Of a stretch of 17,439 bases of DNA, positions 9,715 to 17,439 are shown one piece after another (positions within the stretch are counted from its first letter, which is position 1; each line of letters opens with the position of its first letter). The stretch covers positions 1-17,439 of the forward strand of contig NSJX01000132.1 in NCBI GenBank assembly GCA_002286715.1, written 5' to 3'. The notes beneath the pieces were generated by a model. The model saw nothing but the letters and a program-made list of their open reading frames with translations. It was not told the origin of the DNA and did no database searches. The stretch comes from Dentipellis sp. KUC8613 (Eukaryota > Basidiomycota > Agaricomycetes > Russulales > Hericiaceae). A program made the translations under genes and the position numbers.

Positions 9715-10297
9715 CATGTCAGGCAGACGAGGTTTTCGCTCTATTTTCGTAGCAATGCGCGGTTGGGTCCTTTCGAGAGTATTTGGACACTCGGGGCTCC
9801 TTGCGCCCTTTCCTGTAAGCTATCCTGTAAGCTATCATTGTATGTGGAATGGCCAGGACGACTACGTACGATAACATTCGATAATAAAAGAGATTTTGCT
9901 CACAGTATGCAGAATATTGACATATAAGTACTTAAGGACTGGACTCAGGTCGTCGTGTACGGACGTCACTGTCTCATGGCGTCGTTCTCTCTTCCTGCCT
10001 CAGCTCATCTGCCGATCTACAGTTCCAAACGACTAGTCTCCTCGACGGTGGGTGCCTTCAAATGGGTAAAATTTGAAGACCTCGAGCGATTGGAGCCACT
10101 TCAAGCAGAAAGACGTGCAAGAAGTCCTTTATATCAATCAGGCTCATTGAGCTGTTTGGTCTCTTTTACGGTGCCGTACTTGCCAACAAAGCCGCTCTGT
10201 ATCGACAACCAATCTCATTCCTTCTTTTGCTTTTTTGCACTATCCTTTGCCGAGAACTGCAAATGGGCTCTTAGAGGCTTAGAGGTATGCAATCGTC
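9715..10297. other. Intergenic region 3' of the JmjC gene
   Basis: It contains an AATAAA at 9883-9888, 169 nt after the JmjC stop, a candidate poly(A) signal. It also has a short direct repeat CTGTAAGCTATC twice at about 9812-9835. A plus-strand frame at 9955-10302 starts at GTG; from its internal ATG (9976) it would encode about 108 residues with no recognisable domain. It is left uncalled because it runs straight into the promoter of the next gene. Confidence 0.4.
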
Positions 10298-10304
10298 TAT
10301 AAAG
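10298..10304 (+). promoter_or_regulatory. TATA box for the orphan gene at 10369
   Basis: TATAAAG lies 65 nt before the ATG at 10369, a distance compatible with a start of transcription near 10330 and a short leader. The leader is CA-rich (CACATCACATCACCATCCAC), as often seen in fungal 5' untranslated regions. Functional use is inferred. Confidence 0.5.
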
Positions 10305-10368
10305 TTGACTGTCCGCTGAAGATAGACACATCACATCACCATCCACTTCATCTAACCGCATTCCCATC

Positions 10369-11552
10369 ATGAAGACACCACGCTTCAGAGCTCACCGCTA
10401 TTCTCTGCACCCGTACACTATCAGCCGTGAGGGGCAACATGATGTGAGTAATAGATTGTCGGCTTGCCGTCTACATCTCATGTGTTCGCAGCGAACTCCT
10501 CTGCACCGACAGAGCTACCCATTCGCACGGAACGAACCTGCCCATGGCTCATCTGGATCCATTGCCGAACGTTCATTCAAGCCTGCGGCTCCTATAGCCA
10601 TGAATGTGGCCACGAACACTGGTCCTTCTGCAAGCTCATCATCAGCAGTATCTGCCGAAAGGTGAGCGTTCCCCTTGACATGTTTCTTCAATGCTTATTG
10701 GCAATTTCAATAGACGAAGTGAAACCTTGCTCGACATCGCTGGCCCGGGAAGCCAAGCTCCGCCTCAAGCTGGTTTGTCTATTAGTTCGTGCGTATATCA
10801 ACTCGATCTCGCCTCATGCGTCAGTCTCACGCGATCCTCCAAAAGTATCTCAGAAGTGCAAATTCCGGAGGTCAGGGAGGCAATTCATATTGACTTCCGT
10901 GCGCTCGGTGCGGAGAGGACTTTGCGCAACTCTACTCGCGCATCAGTTACCGTAGAGGACACTTGCCGTCCCCGTGCGGAAGACAGCGGGAGCCGAGCCC
11001 AGTCATCTGTCATAGGTGACGACTCCGACGGCTTTGAAGGAGATAATGGCTCCCAGTTTGTCCCATCTTCGCCGTCGTCGTCGTTGTTGTCGTTGTCGTC
11101 GACTCTCAGCACCATCGGGCCCTCTCCTGGCTTACACGGTCCCTCTTCTACTCCCCAGGAGAACCGGCCGGAGCTTGTGGAGAAGAAGATTCGTGGCGTA
11201 GACGGGCTTCTACGCTGGTTCGGATCTGTGGGAGGACAGCGTCTCGCATCTCCTCCATCTCTCAAGGCGCTCGAGCTCGGAGACCTTTTCATCCATAGGG
11301 CTGACGGTGCAACGCAGGTATGGATGTGGACCAAGGCAGAGGAATGGGTTGAAGCAAGAGAGGGTCAGGCTCACCCGACGCTTCTCAAGCATCGCCTCCG
11401 TGTGACCCCCGACGGTACCCCCAGCTGGGTTCTGAGGAAGACAATTACGAACTACCGAGGGAAGGAGAAAAGGGACAAGGTATGTTTGCCCGCAGACGAA
11501 TTGATTAGAGCGCTGATTTATCGCGAAATTGCTGCAGGGTAAGCACCATTAA
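10369..11552 (+). CDS. Orphan protein with ELGD-PSWV domain, complete copy
   Basis: Function unknown. Four exons, 10369-10443, 10492-10661, 10714-11479 and 11538-11552, join in frame to 341 aa. Donors are GTGAGT, GTGAGC and GTATGT. Without the last splice the frame would instead run to a TAA at 11540-11542. The first 240 residues are rich in Ser, Pro and Arg, with a poly-Ser/Leu stretch coded by a TCG/TTG microsatellite (about 11070-11105), and are probably disordered. Residues about 244-325 form the ELGD-PSWV domain: LRWFGS, ELGDLFIH, QVWMW, W, E-G-x-x-HP, RL, GTPSWV. The same motif order is found in the minus-strand gene at 118-539, where a donor-like site also follows about 16 residues after the PSWV. 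A nucleic-acid or protein interaction role is possible but unsupported. Confidence 0.8.
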
Positions 11553-11797
11553 GGTGTTAGGTGTCCTGTTTCATCATAATGTTCTCCCCTACTGTATCTT
11601 GGTGCATGCTCTGTATACTAGCCTTGTTGTCGGCGTAGATCAATCACGTATACCTCCGCTCGTGTAGACCACGTTTCATTGAGATATTCCCGATGTATAC
11701 TCCGACCACTCCTTTGTTTTCAACAACTTTAAAGCGCACTGGGATCTTCCCTCCCACCCACTTCCCTCTCTCCCCTTCTCTCCCTCTGCGAGTAACG
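11553..11797. promoter_or_regulatory. Promoter/leader of the membrane-anchored orphan gene
   Basis: The last 50 bases before the ATG at 11798 include a strongly pyrimidine-rich run (about 11747-11789: CCCTCCCACCCACTTCCCTC and following CT-rich sequence). Such tracts are common just upstream of transcription or translation starts in filamentous fungi. No TATA box is evident. No other gene is supported in this interval. Confidence 0.45.
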
Positions 11798-12840
11798 ATG
11801 CCTCCCCAGCGACCCAATCTACTGTTTGTCGCCATGCGAGCATTCTTCTTGTTATACATAGCGGTGTACGCCGTGACCTCCATTACCATCGCGAACACGT
11901 TCAAGACGTTCTCGGTATGCATTCCTTTGTCCTATTCCGCGCCTAATACTATGTTGGTACTGATGCCAACGCCTCCTAGGCCTCCGACCTTGTCCTTTGT
12001 GAACGCAATGACATACATACGCGCGGGGTCGCCTACACCGTCGTCAACAAGGACACTGCCATGGCGGCGCGCAGCAGTCGTCTTGAGCGCGCCGAGATGA
12101 TCGCCGGCAAATTCGAGACTCTGTCGGGAGGCACTATGCGCCTAGGGTACGAACTGCATGCGTTTGTACGCAGCTTGAATGGCAGTGCCGAAAGGTAACA
12201 GTCCAATACAGTTTATTCGAGGTGTTATTCTTACGATAAATACTTCAGCCTCAACGATACTGTCGCCACCCATTATTTGTGGCTGCGGGGGAGATCGACC
12301 AGGGTTCTACCTGGATTTGGTTTCTCATCACGTCCTGTCCCGCAGACGGATGTGAAGATCCAGGACTCCCTTCGCTCCTCCGTCGAAACAGTGCTAGATA
12401 GAGCGGATGACCTCTTGCACTGGACGGGGGCAATCCGTAACTCGTTCGCCCATCTCAAGATCAACGTCGATGGCGTCCGAGACTTGTCCCGCCTCGAATT
12501 CCAGGATGTCGTCAGAGGTCAGAACATTATCTTGTTCAGCCCTCGGGCTCTTTGGCATGAGCGTCAGAAGGCAAGCGCTCGCTTCATCGCCTTACGCTCA
12601 CTCTATTGCATCACTACATCCCTGGACAAAGCGTTGAATGACATTGTCTGGCGTTTGGAGGAACTGGAGTACGGCCTACAGGAGATGCGTCAAGATGCCG
12701 TCGAGTTCATTGCACAGGGAACATGGATCACACTTCAACTCGGCATTCGTTCTTTGAATAGGGCTTTCATGGGTTTGGCTACAGATTTCGCGACGAGCGC
12801 GGAGGCCAGTCAGTGGATCGATGTCACTGTCAGTTTATAG
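11798..12840 (+). CDS. Single-pass membrane or secreted orphan protein
   Basis: Function unknown. Three exons, 11798-11914, 11980-12194 and 12249-12840, join in frame to 307 aa. Introns are 65 nt (GTATGC...CTAG, phase 0) and 54 nt (GTAACA...TTCAG, phase 2). Residues about 14-32 (AFFLLYIAVYAVTSITIA) form one hydrophobic helix after a short basic N-terminus, consistent with a signal anchor or signal peptide. The rest is predicted mainly helical with many charged residues. It has potential N-glycosylation sites (NGSA, NDTV) just before and after the second intron, and no further clear membrane span. The context gives no hint of a pathway. The gene model is well supported by in-frame joining and canonical splice sites. 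Confidence 0.8.
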
Positions 12841-13050
12841 AAATGTATGGTGAGCCACGAGCCCTCTGCCGTCGGGACAAACGGATCGCTGACTGTTTCC
12901 TAGCATGTGCGCCTGTCTATACTCTGTTCTCACCCCCACTTCACCTTTATCTCTTAGTACCCTTCGATGTCGTCTTTGATTTCATACCCTTGACGTTAGC
13001 ACATATTTTGAGTAATGCTGAACTTCTTTCGCCCGCCCATGGCCTCGTAT

Positions 13051-13060
13051 TATATAAAAG
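13051..13060 (+). promoter_or_regulatory. Strong TATA-like element without a clear gene
   Basis: TATATAAAAG is a near-perfect TATA box. The first downstream ATG (13083) opens only a four-codon frame, and no convincing coding exon follows within the next kilobase. It may drive an uncalled short or non-coding transcript, or be a chance or relict element. Confidence 0.35.
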
Positions 13061-13485
13061 CCTGAGAGTGTGTGGTTGTGGGATGGCGGTTCCGTGAAGA
13101 TCGACTTCACGTTCGATTGACGCGCGTACTCACGCCAGCGTCAGTGCTCGGCGCTTGGCGTCCCTTGTTTCTCAAGCGCTCGAGCGCTCAACTCGTCGAC
13201 TTCCACGTTCACGTTCAACGTTCGACGTACAGCACTCCCTCATGCTATCTCTGCTTCCTCTTTTCTGGCTGGCACATATATCCGATTCTTCAATACCACG
13301 ACATGCTGAAACGATCAGGCTCATTCGTAACGTCGTCGTACACAAGGAGACTATAAGGAGCTTCAGGTATATAGACAGGACTTTAAGCTTCATGTCTGGC
13401 GATAATGAGCTCATCGAAGGAAAGCGATGACGGCTTCTAGGGTTGCTTTGAGTACCGAGATGCAGATCTAGTCGTCTCCTGTTGC

Positions 13486-13570
13486 AATGTCTGTCCGGAC
13501 TGGCAGGGCTCGGCAAAAGCTTAGGGCTCCCGAGCCCGTAAGTGGTGCCTTGCGAAACCATCCGAGCGGC
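13486..13570 (+). repeat. Dispersed repeat, copy C
   Basis: It matches copy A over GGCAAAAGCTTAGGGCTC, CGAGCC and GTAAGTGGTGCCTTG, and copy B over the preceding TGTCC-GGA-CTG block and the trailing TCCGAG. The internal GGGCTCCCGAGCCC is a 14-bp palindrome. On the minus strand it reads VSQGTTYGLGSPKLLPSPA, within a longer open frame (13172-13597) that is otherwise unremarkable. Confidence 0.7.
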
Positions 13571-14148
13571 ATATGAAGGATATTGTGCATAAAGCAATTA
13601 TCTGCTCGCAGCGGCTTCATCTGCTTGCTTAGCAGAACTGGTATTCTTACTCTTCAATCAAACCGGCAAATTTTCCAAGCCTAGTCAGGAGACGGCTTTT
13701 GAGGAACGGCGATGCGCGGTGGTTTGGATCTCGGTGAGTTCAAGGTTTGCACTGAAGATACACAAATTTCTAACGCTGCATGTCGTGTCGTGTAGTCGAT
13801 AAGTGCGTCAGTGTTTCCCTCCACATCGCCTCCCCAACCTCGTTCGCTCGCATTCTCTGTGCATCATCGTGTGTTCTGCTTCCTTTCCCGTCCGCACACG
13901 TTTGTGCACAACTTATGCTGTCGTGATGTACCTGGAACTACTTGGACCCAGCTATATCACTATTCTGTCGCCTTTAGCGCTCTCTCGCGCCCCATAGCAC
14001 TCAACCTCCTTCCCATTCTCTTAGAATGGGTTTGATCACGCCTACGTGTGCTCACGTGACGTTAGATTCCTATCAGCGGACGGGTGTAGGATCTCGGACC
14101 TGAAGCGTCCTCATGTTTTTGCTCGAGTAAGCGTGATGATGCGGCGAG

Positions 14149-14186
14149 GACAAAGGACGAAGAACAAAGGACGAAGGACAAAGGAC
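14149..14186 (+). repeat. 14-nt tandem repeat
   Basis: Two full units and a partial third of GACAAAGGACGAAG (the second unit starts with A instead of G) at 14149-14162, 14163-14176 and 14177-14186. It lies about 120 bp before the start of the large gene at 14303. Confidence 0.8.
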
Positions 14187-14302
14187 AGGCACGACGTAGT
14201 GCTGTAAATGCGGTTCGCTGCGTCGGGTACTTCTGTCCCTTCCACACGTAGTCCAAGTTCATCCCTTTGTCGTCGCCTCACCGCATCTACACTTTCTTTC
14301 CT

Positions 14303-17300
14303 ATGCAGGGGAACTCACTCGATCCACCTCATGGAGAAGACGTCAATCATCCATTTGTGAAGCGAGTTTACATTAGGCGAATGCCTAAAAAGTTACTTCC
14401 AGCCCAACAGCCCCGAGGACCAACACCAACGCCGCAGGAACGCGAGCACACGCCAGGTCCCGAAATCACGTATACAGAGAAACGCCGAAGAGGTTCGACA
14501 CCTCCCGAAGAGGACTGTGAAGACGTTCAAAGCGTAGACGAGGATTTTGAGCTGTTTACGAAGCGAAACAAGACAGACCATGCCGGTATACCTCTTCAGG
14601 AGCGAGTGAGAATATTTGATTTTGACGAAGAATATCTGATATCAACGAACTATTAGGTCAAAGAGCAAAATACTTCTGCGGTCAATGCAGAGAACATCGC
14701 TGCCCGAGCGCCTCTACCGTCCGCAAGCATGGTACGGGTTCTCATCTTCAGCTGCAGTTATATATCTTCTAAGTGCGCTTGCAGCCTAATCGGGAGGCCG
14801 AAGCGCCTATCGCACGTGGTGCGGATCAAGGGACTGAACGGCACAGTGTGGTAATATTTGCATCTTACCTCCGTAAGAGTCAAGCTCATGTACGCGACTT
14901 CATAGCGTCCCTCGGAGGCTATACAACACACTTCTGGCTTTTATCTCATTAGCGACACAGAAGCCGAATATATATGGACGAGACAGGTAATCGATATACA
15001 TCAGCAAGTCTCTCCTTGATCGACGTTCTCATCCTGATTCATTCACAGGTGGAGTTCGCTGCAGAGGCAAACGAGAACAACAATATGGTACGCGAAATTT
15101 ATGTGATGTTGCGCAGTACCCTCATTTGTGTTCGATGTTCAGGATACGGCACTGGATGGTGTGGAGGGGATGTCTGGTATACTCGCGTATGATCCAGACC
15201 AAGAGGGTCCCAAACAGATTCAAGACTCTGAGGTATATAGAGAGCAGGTGCGCTTTATGAAATACGAAGGAAGAGGTCTTGCGGCTTTCTCATGAGATCT
15301 TCTGAACAGGCGTCCTACCTCGCAGTTCCAAGTCAGGGCAGTCTAGGTACAAATACTGCAGATTTGCCCGATTCGAATATCTCGCTTCCCTTGTTCCACT
15401 CTGCCCTGCCAGGGCGTGCCCGTTCGCCAATGCCCACACACGCCGCACAGCCGTCTCGTCACTGCGCTGAGAATCTGGGCCATGCACCCGTCGCTACTGA
15501 GAATCCTTGGTCCGGGTCTGAGTGGTCAGATCCTGCAGGGGTCACACAGCCATCCGTCCGCTTCGTCGAGGGCGCAGCAAATCTTTCCGATGAATATTCG
15601 GTGCCTGACGCTACCGAGAATGCTCAGTCTGGATCTCGTTCATCACTTCTACAGCCCGAAGTGTCGATGCCTACGAAAGACGTGCGCCTTTTCCCCCGCA
15701 TTACTCAGACTACGGCGGTGCCCGCACCTATAGAAGTCGGGATGTCGCCTATGGGGTCTAACGGCTCTACTACGGATGCTTCACACGCCAATCGGGCGGC
15801 TGACGTCAACGAGGGCCTTTCTTCTATCCATGCGCCGCGAGGGCCTGGGGCCCCATTGCCGACATCGAGACCCTCTGCTGTTCAAGCTCCATCAACTCCT
15901 AGACATGAATCTGGAGCCGCCTCTGGAGACTCTGTCACAGTTGCCTTGAAACCGTTTCCTATGTCTACAGCTGCAAGACTGTCGGAGACTCCTGCCTCTC
16001 AAAGTGACTCTCCGCTGCCGCCTGCACGACCCGCATCAGAAGCCATAGGCCTTCGTCAACCTGGCGGCACTCTCATCGAGAGATACAACCTTGAGGAAGA
16101 ACGGGGACAGCGCATTTATCATCCCTACTCCATGGCTGATAGAGTGCAGAAAGGGAAACAGTCATCGCATATGAACCGCCAACAGATGCATGATATTGGT
16201 TCCGTTTCTGCTTCCGGTCCTTCGACACATGAGAGGGTGCAGCCTCGAAGACACGCCACATTGTTGGTGTCCTCAGCCAAGGCTCGACCTCCCACAATGA
16301 CGGCGGCATCGGCGACACCTGTTGAAGGTGATTCTTTGCCTCAGGCGATGGACCTTGACTTGCTGTCGCAGCCCCAACTTCACTCCGCTGTTTCAACTGA
16401 GCGTAAGCCCGCGTTGCCCGAGCAACTTCAAGCATCGGCGGCAAGCTCATTGGTGCAGCACGTGCCGGCTTTGATCCATGATTTTGGAAAACAGAATCCG
16501 GTTACTGAAGATCTCTTTGCTCATACTCAAGGGGACGTTACATTCTCAGGGGGGAGCGACGTCGTGCTACGGGGGCAACCTCCCAGACCTTTGTCTCCAG
16601 AAGCACGCGTGACTCCAGGGAGGCGCGAGTTGGACCTACGGGAGCGACTTCACGGACCTTCGTCTCTGGCACGCACGTCTCTGCCCCAGACTACCATGCC
16701 GTCAAACCGCGCGAGCAGTGATCATGTACCTATGCAGGAGGCCGTCAATGTAAGGTATCTTAATTGTCTGCGGCGATAGGAATTGACGATTTTAACATCA
16801 GGCCACTGATCTCATCGACACGCCAAAGCAACCAGAAAGAGCCGTGAGCGCTGTATCATACACAGAAGACACGCCTGACCCAGTAGGTTTCCGTCAAGCC
16901 TGAAAAGGATGGAATTAAACTGATTTGCTATAATCCAAAGACGTCGGGACAAATTACGCCACCCCGGAGGGCCCGGGATGAAGAAGAGGGGGCTCCACAG
17001 GTAAAAAAAAATCAGACAGTGTAAATTTTTGCAGAAAATGGCTCATGCAATGCTTCAGGCCGCTTCTCAATGGCACCGTGTCGGGCTGAACACTCTTCCT
17101 TCCGTCATCCAGCACGCAGTTGACGGTGAATTCGGAAACTCAAGCAGAGAATCCGCCGTGGTGAGATTCAGTCGAAAAATCATGGCCAGATTTAAGGGGC
17201 CCGCAACAGAGCCGGAGCCGGAGATCTTTATGCATCTTCGTCGGGAGGTGCAGCGCCGCGATATGATGTCTGAGATTAGAGCTGAAGAAGCTCACGCTCA

Positions 17301-17439
17301 CTCGGATCAGGGGTTGACTGACCTTCGGCCGCCTGAACCTCCGCAGTCTTCGACGCCGAGAGCCACGCCGAACGTAGGGCATCCTCAAATCCAGTTGACG
17401 ACTGACCTTCGGCCGCCTGAACCTCCGCAGTTTTCGACG
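14303..17439 (+). CDS. Large disordered orphan protein, 3' end beyond window
   Basis: Function unknown. Exons: 14303-14605, 14657-14731, 14785-14850, 14906-14986, 15049-15087, 15143-15232, 15310-16749, 16802-16882, 16941-17000, then 17035 or 17059 to the edge. They give about 870-880 codons so far. All nine introns are phase 0, and each intermediate short exon (39-90 nt) is a multiple of three. Exon 1 is Pro/Arg/Glu-rich with basic clusters (EKRRRGS) and acidic runs. Exon 7 (480 codons) is Ser/Pro/Ala-rich and probably disordered, with internal repeats. The last exon has a more ordered charged segment (RFSRKIMARF, HLRREVQRRDMMSEIR) followed by a repeated LRPPEPPQ block. The final intron is either 34 nt (ending GCAG at 17034) or 58 nt (ending TTCAG at 17058). 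No known domain was recognised. ATG 14303 is the first in frame. Confidence 0.78.
16567..16690 (+). repeat. 69-nt imperfect tandem duplication in coding sequence
   Basis: Two imperfect copies, starting CTACGGG at 16567 and 16636, share CTACGGG, a CCT(T/C)-GACC core with GTCTC, and a GCACGCGTG/GCACGCACG block. The 69-nt spacing equals 23 codons, so the reading frame is kept. It lies in the long seventh exon of the large orphan gene. Confidence 0.5.
17316..17439 (+). repeat. 84-nt in-frame tandem repeat at the window edge
   Basis: The block GACTGACCTTCGGCCGCCTG plus AACCTCCGCAG occurs at 17316-17351 and again from 17400, a period of 84 nt (28 codons), encoding TDLRPPEPPQ twice. The second copy is cut by the right edge, so the array may continue. 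Confidence 0.85.

Larger units (their letters stand above)
12841..14302. other. Repeat-bearing spacer without a supported gene
   Basis: Open frames on both strands stay below about 140 codons, lack domains and often have no ATG. The stretch contains a TATA-like box (13051-13060), a 14-bp palindrome (13175-13188), dispersed-repeat copy C and a 14-nt tandem repeat (14149-14186). The last bases probably include the promoter and leader of the large gene starting at 14303. Confidence 0.45.

Noticed and set aside
10885..11334. Minus-strand open frame of 149 codons
   Set aside because: It is the reverse of the third exon of the orphan gene at 10369; its Ser/Asp/Asn runs come from the microsatellite.
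14490..14510. GGTTCGA similar to a tRNA B box
   Set aside because: It sits in the first exon of the large gene, with no matching A box or cloverleaf arms.
16073..16450. Minus-strand open frame of 125 codons
   Set aside because: It is the complement of the long seventh exon of the large orphan gene, with no independent evidence.
1..17439. KDZ or other transposase, telomere-associated helicase, CRISPR or bacterial defence genes
   Set aside because: No transposase, helicase or reverse transcriptase motifs were found in any frame, and intron-rich gene structure rules out a prokaryotic source.

Overview
The window looks like nuclear DNA from a basidiomycete fungus, most likely an Agaricomycete. 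Its genes are split by many short GT-AG introns (about 40-80 nt). They encode families familiar from those genomes: a KDM3-type JmjC demethylase with fungal-style Cys-rich zinc motifs, a Ulp1-type SUMO protease, an LRR protein of the F-box type, and low-complexity orphans. No bacterial operons, rRNA, tRNA, CRISPR array or complete transposase was seen. Exon models were built by hand from splice consensus and frame continuity, so individual borders may be off.

Layout. 118-748 (minus): 3' part of an orphan gene whose last exon carries a compact domain (call it the ELGD-PSWV domain). About 750-3078: no convincing gene; it holds two copies of a dispersed repeat and a 17-nt tandem array. 3079-4085 (plus): LRR-type protein lacking a recognisable F-box. 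4550-6673 (plus): twelve-exon Ulp1/SENP-like protease with all catalytic residues. 7113-9714 (plus): nine-exon KDM3-like JmjC demethylase with a complete Fe(II) triad and an added C-terminal C2H2 finger. 9715-10368: mostly non-coding, with a TATA box for the next gene. 10369-11552 (plus): four-exon orphan carrying a second copy of the ELGD-PSWV domain. 11798-12840 (plus): three-exon single-pass membrane or secreted orphan. 12841-14302: repeat-bearing spacer with a third dispersed-repeat copy. 14303 to the right edge (plus): a large, mostly disordered protein whose nine visible introns are all phase 0; the gene runs off the window.

The functional centre is the adjacent, co-oriented Ulp1 protease and KDM3 demethylase, separated by 440 bp. 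One would act on SUMO conjugates, the other on histone methyl-lysine. Two paralogous ELGD-PSWV genes lie on either side of this part of the window in inverted orientation. Whether these neighbours act together, or simply share a repeat-rich, fast-evolving region, cannot be decided from sequence alone.
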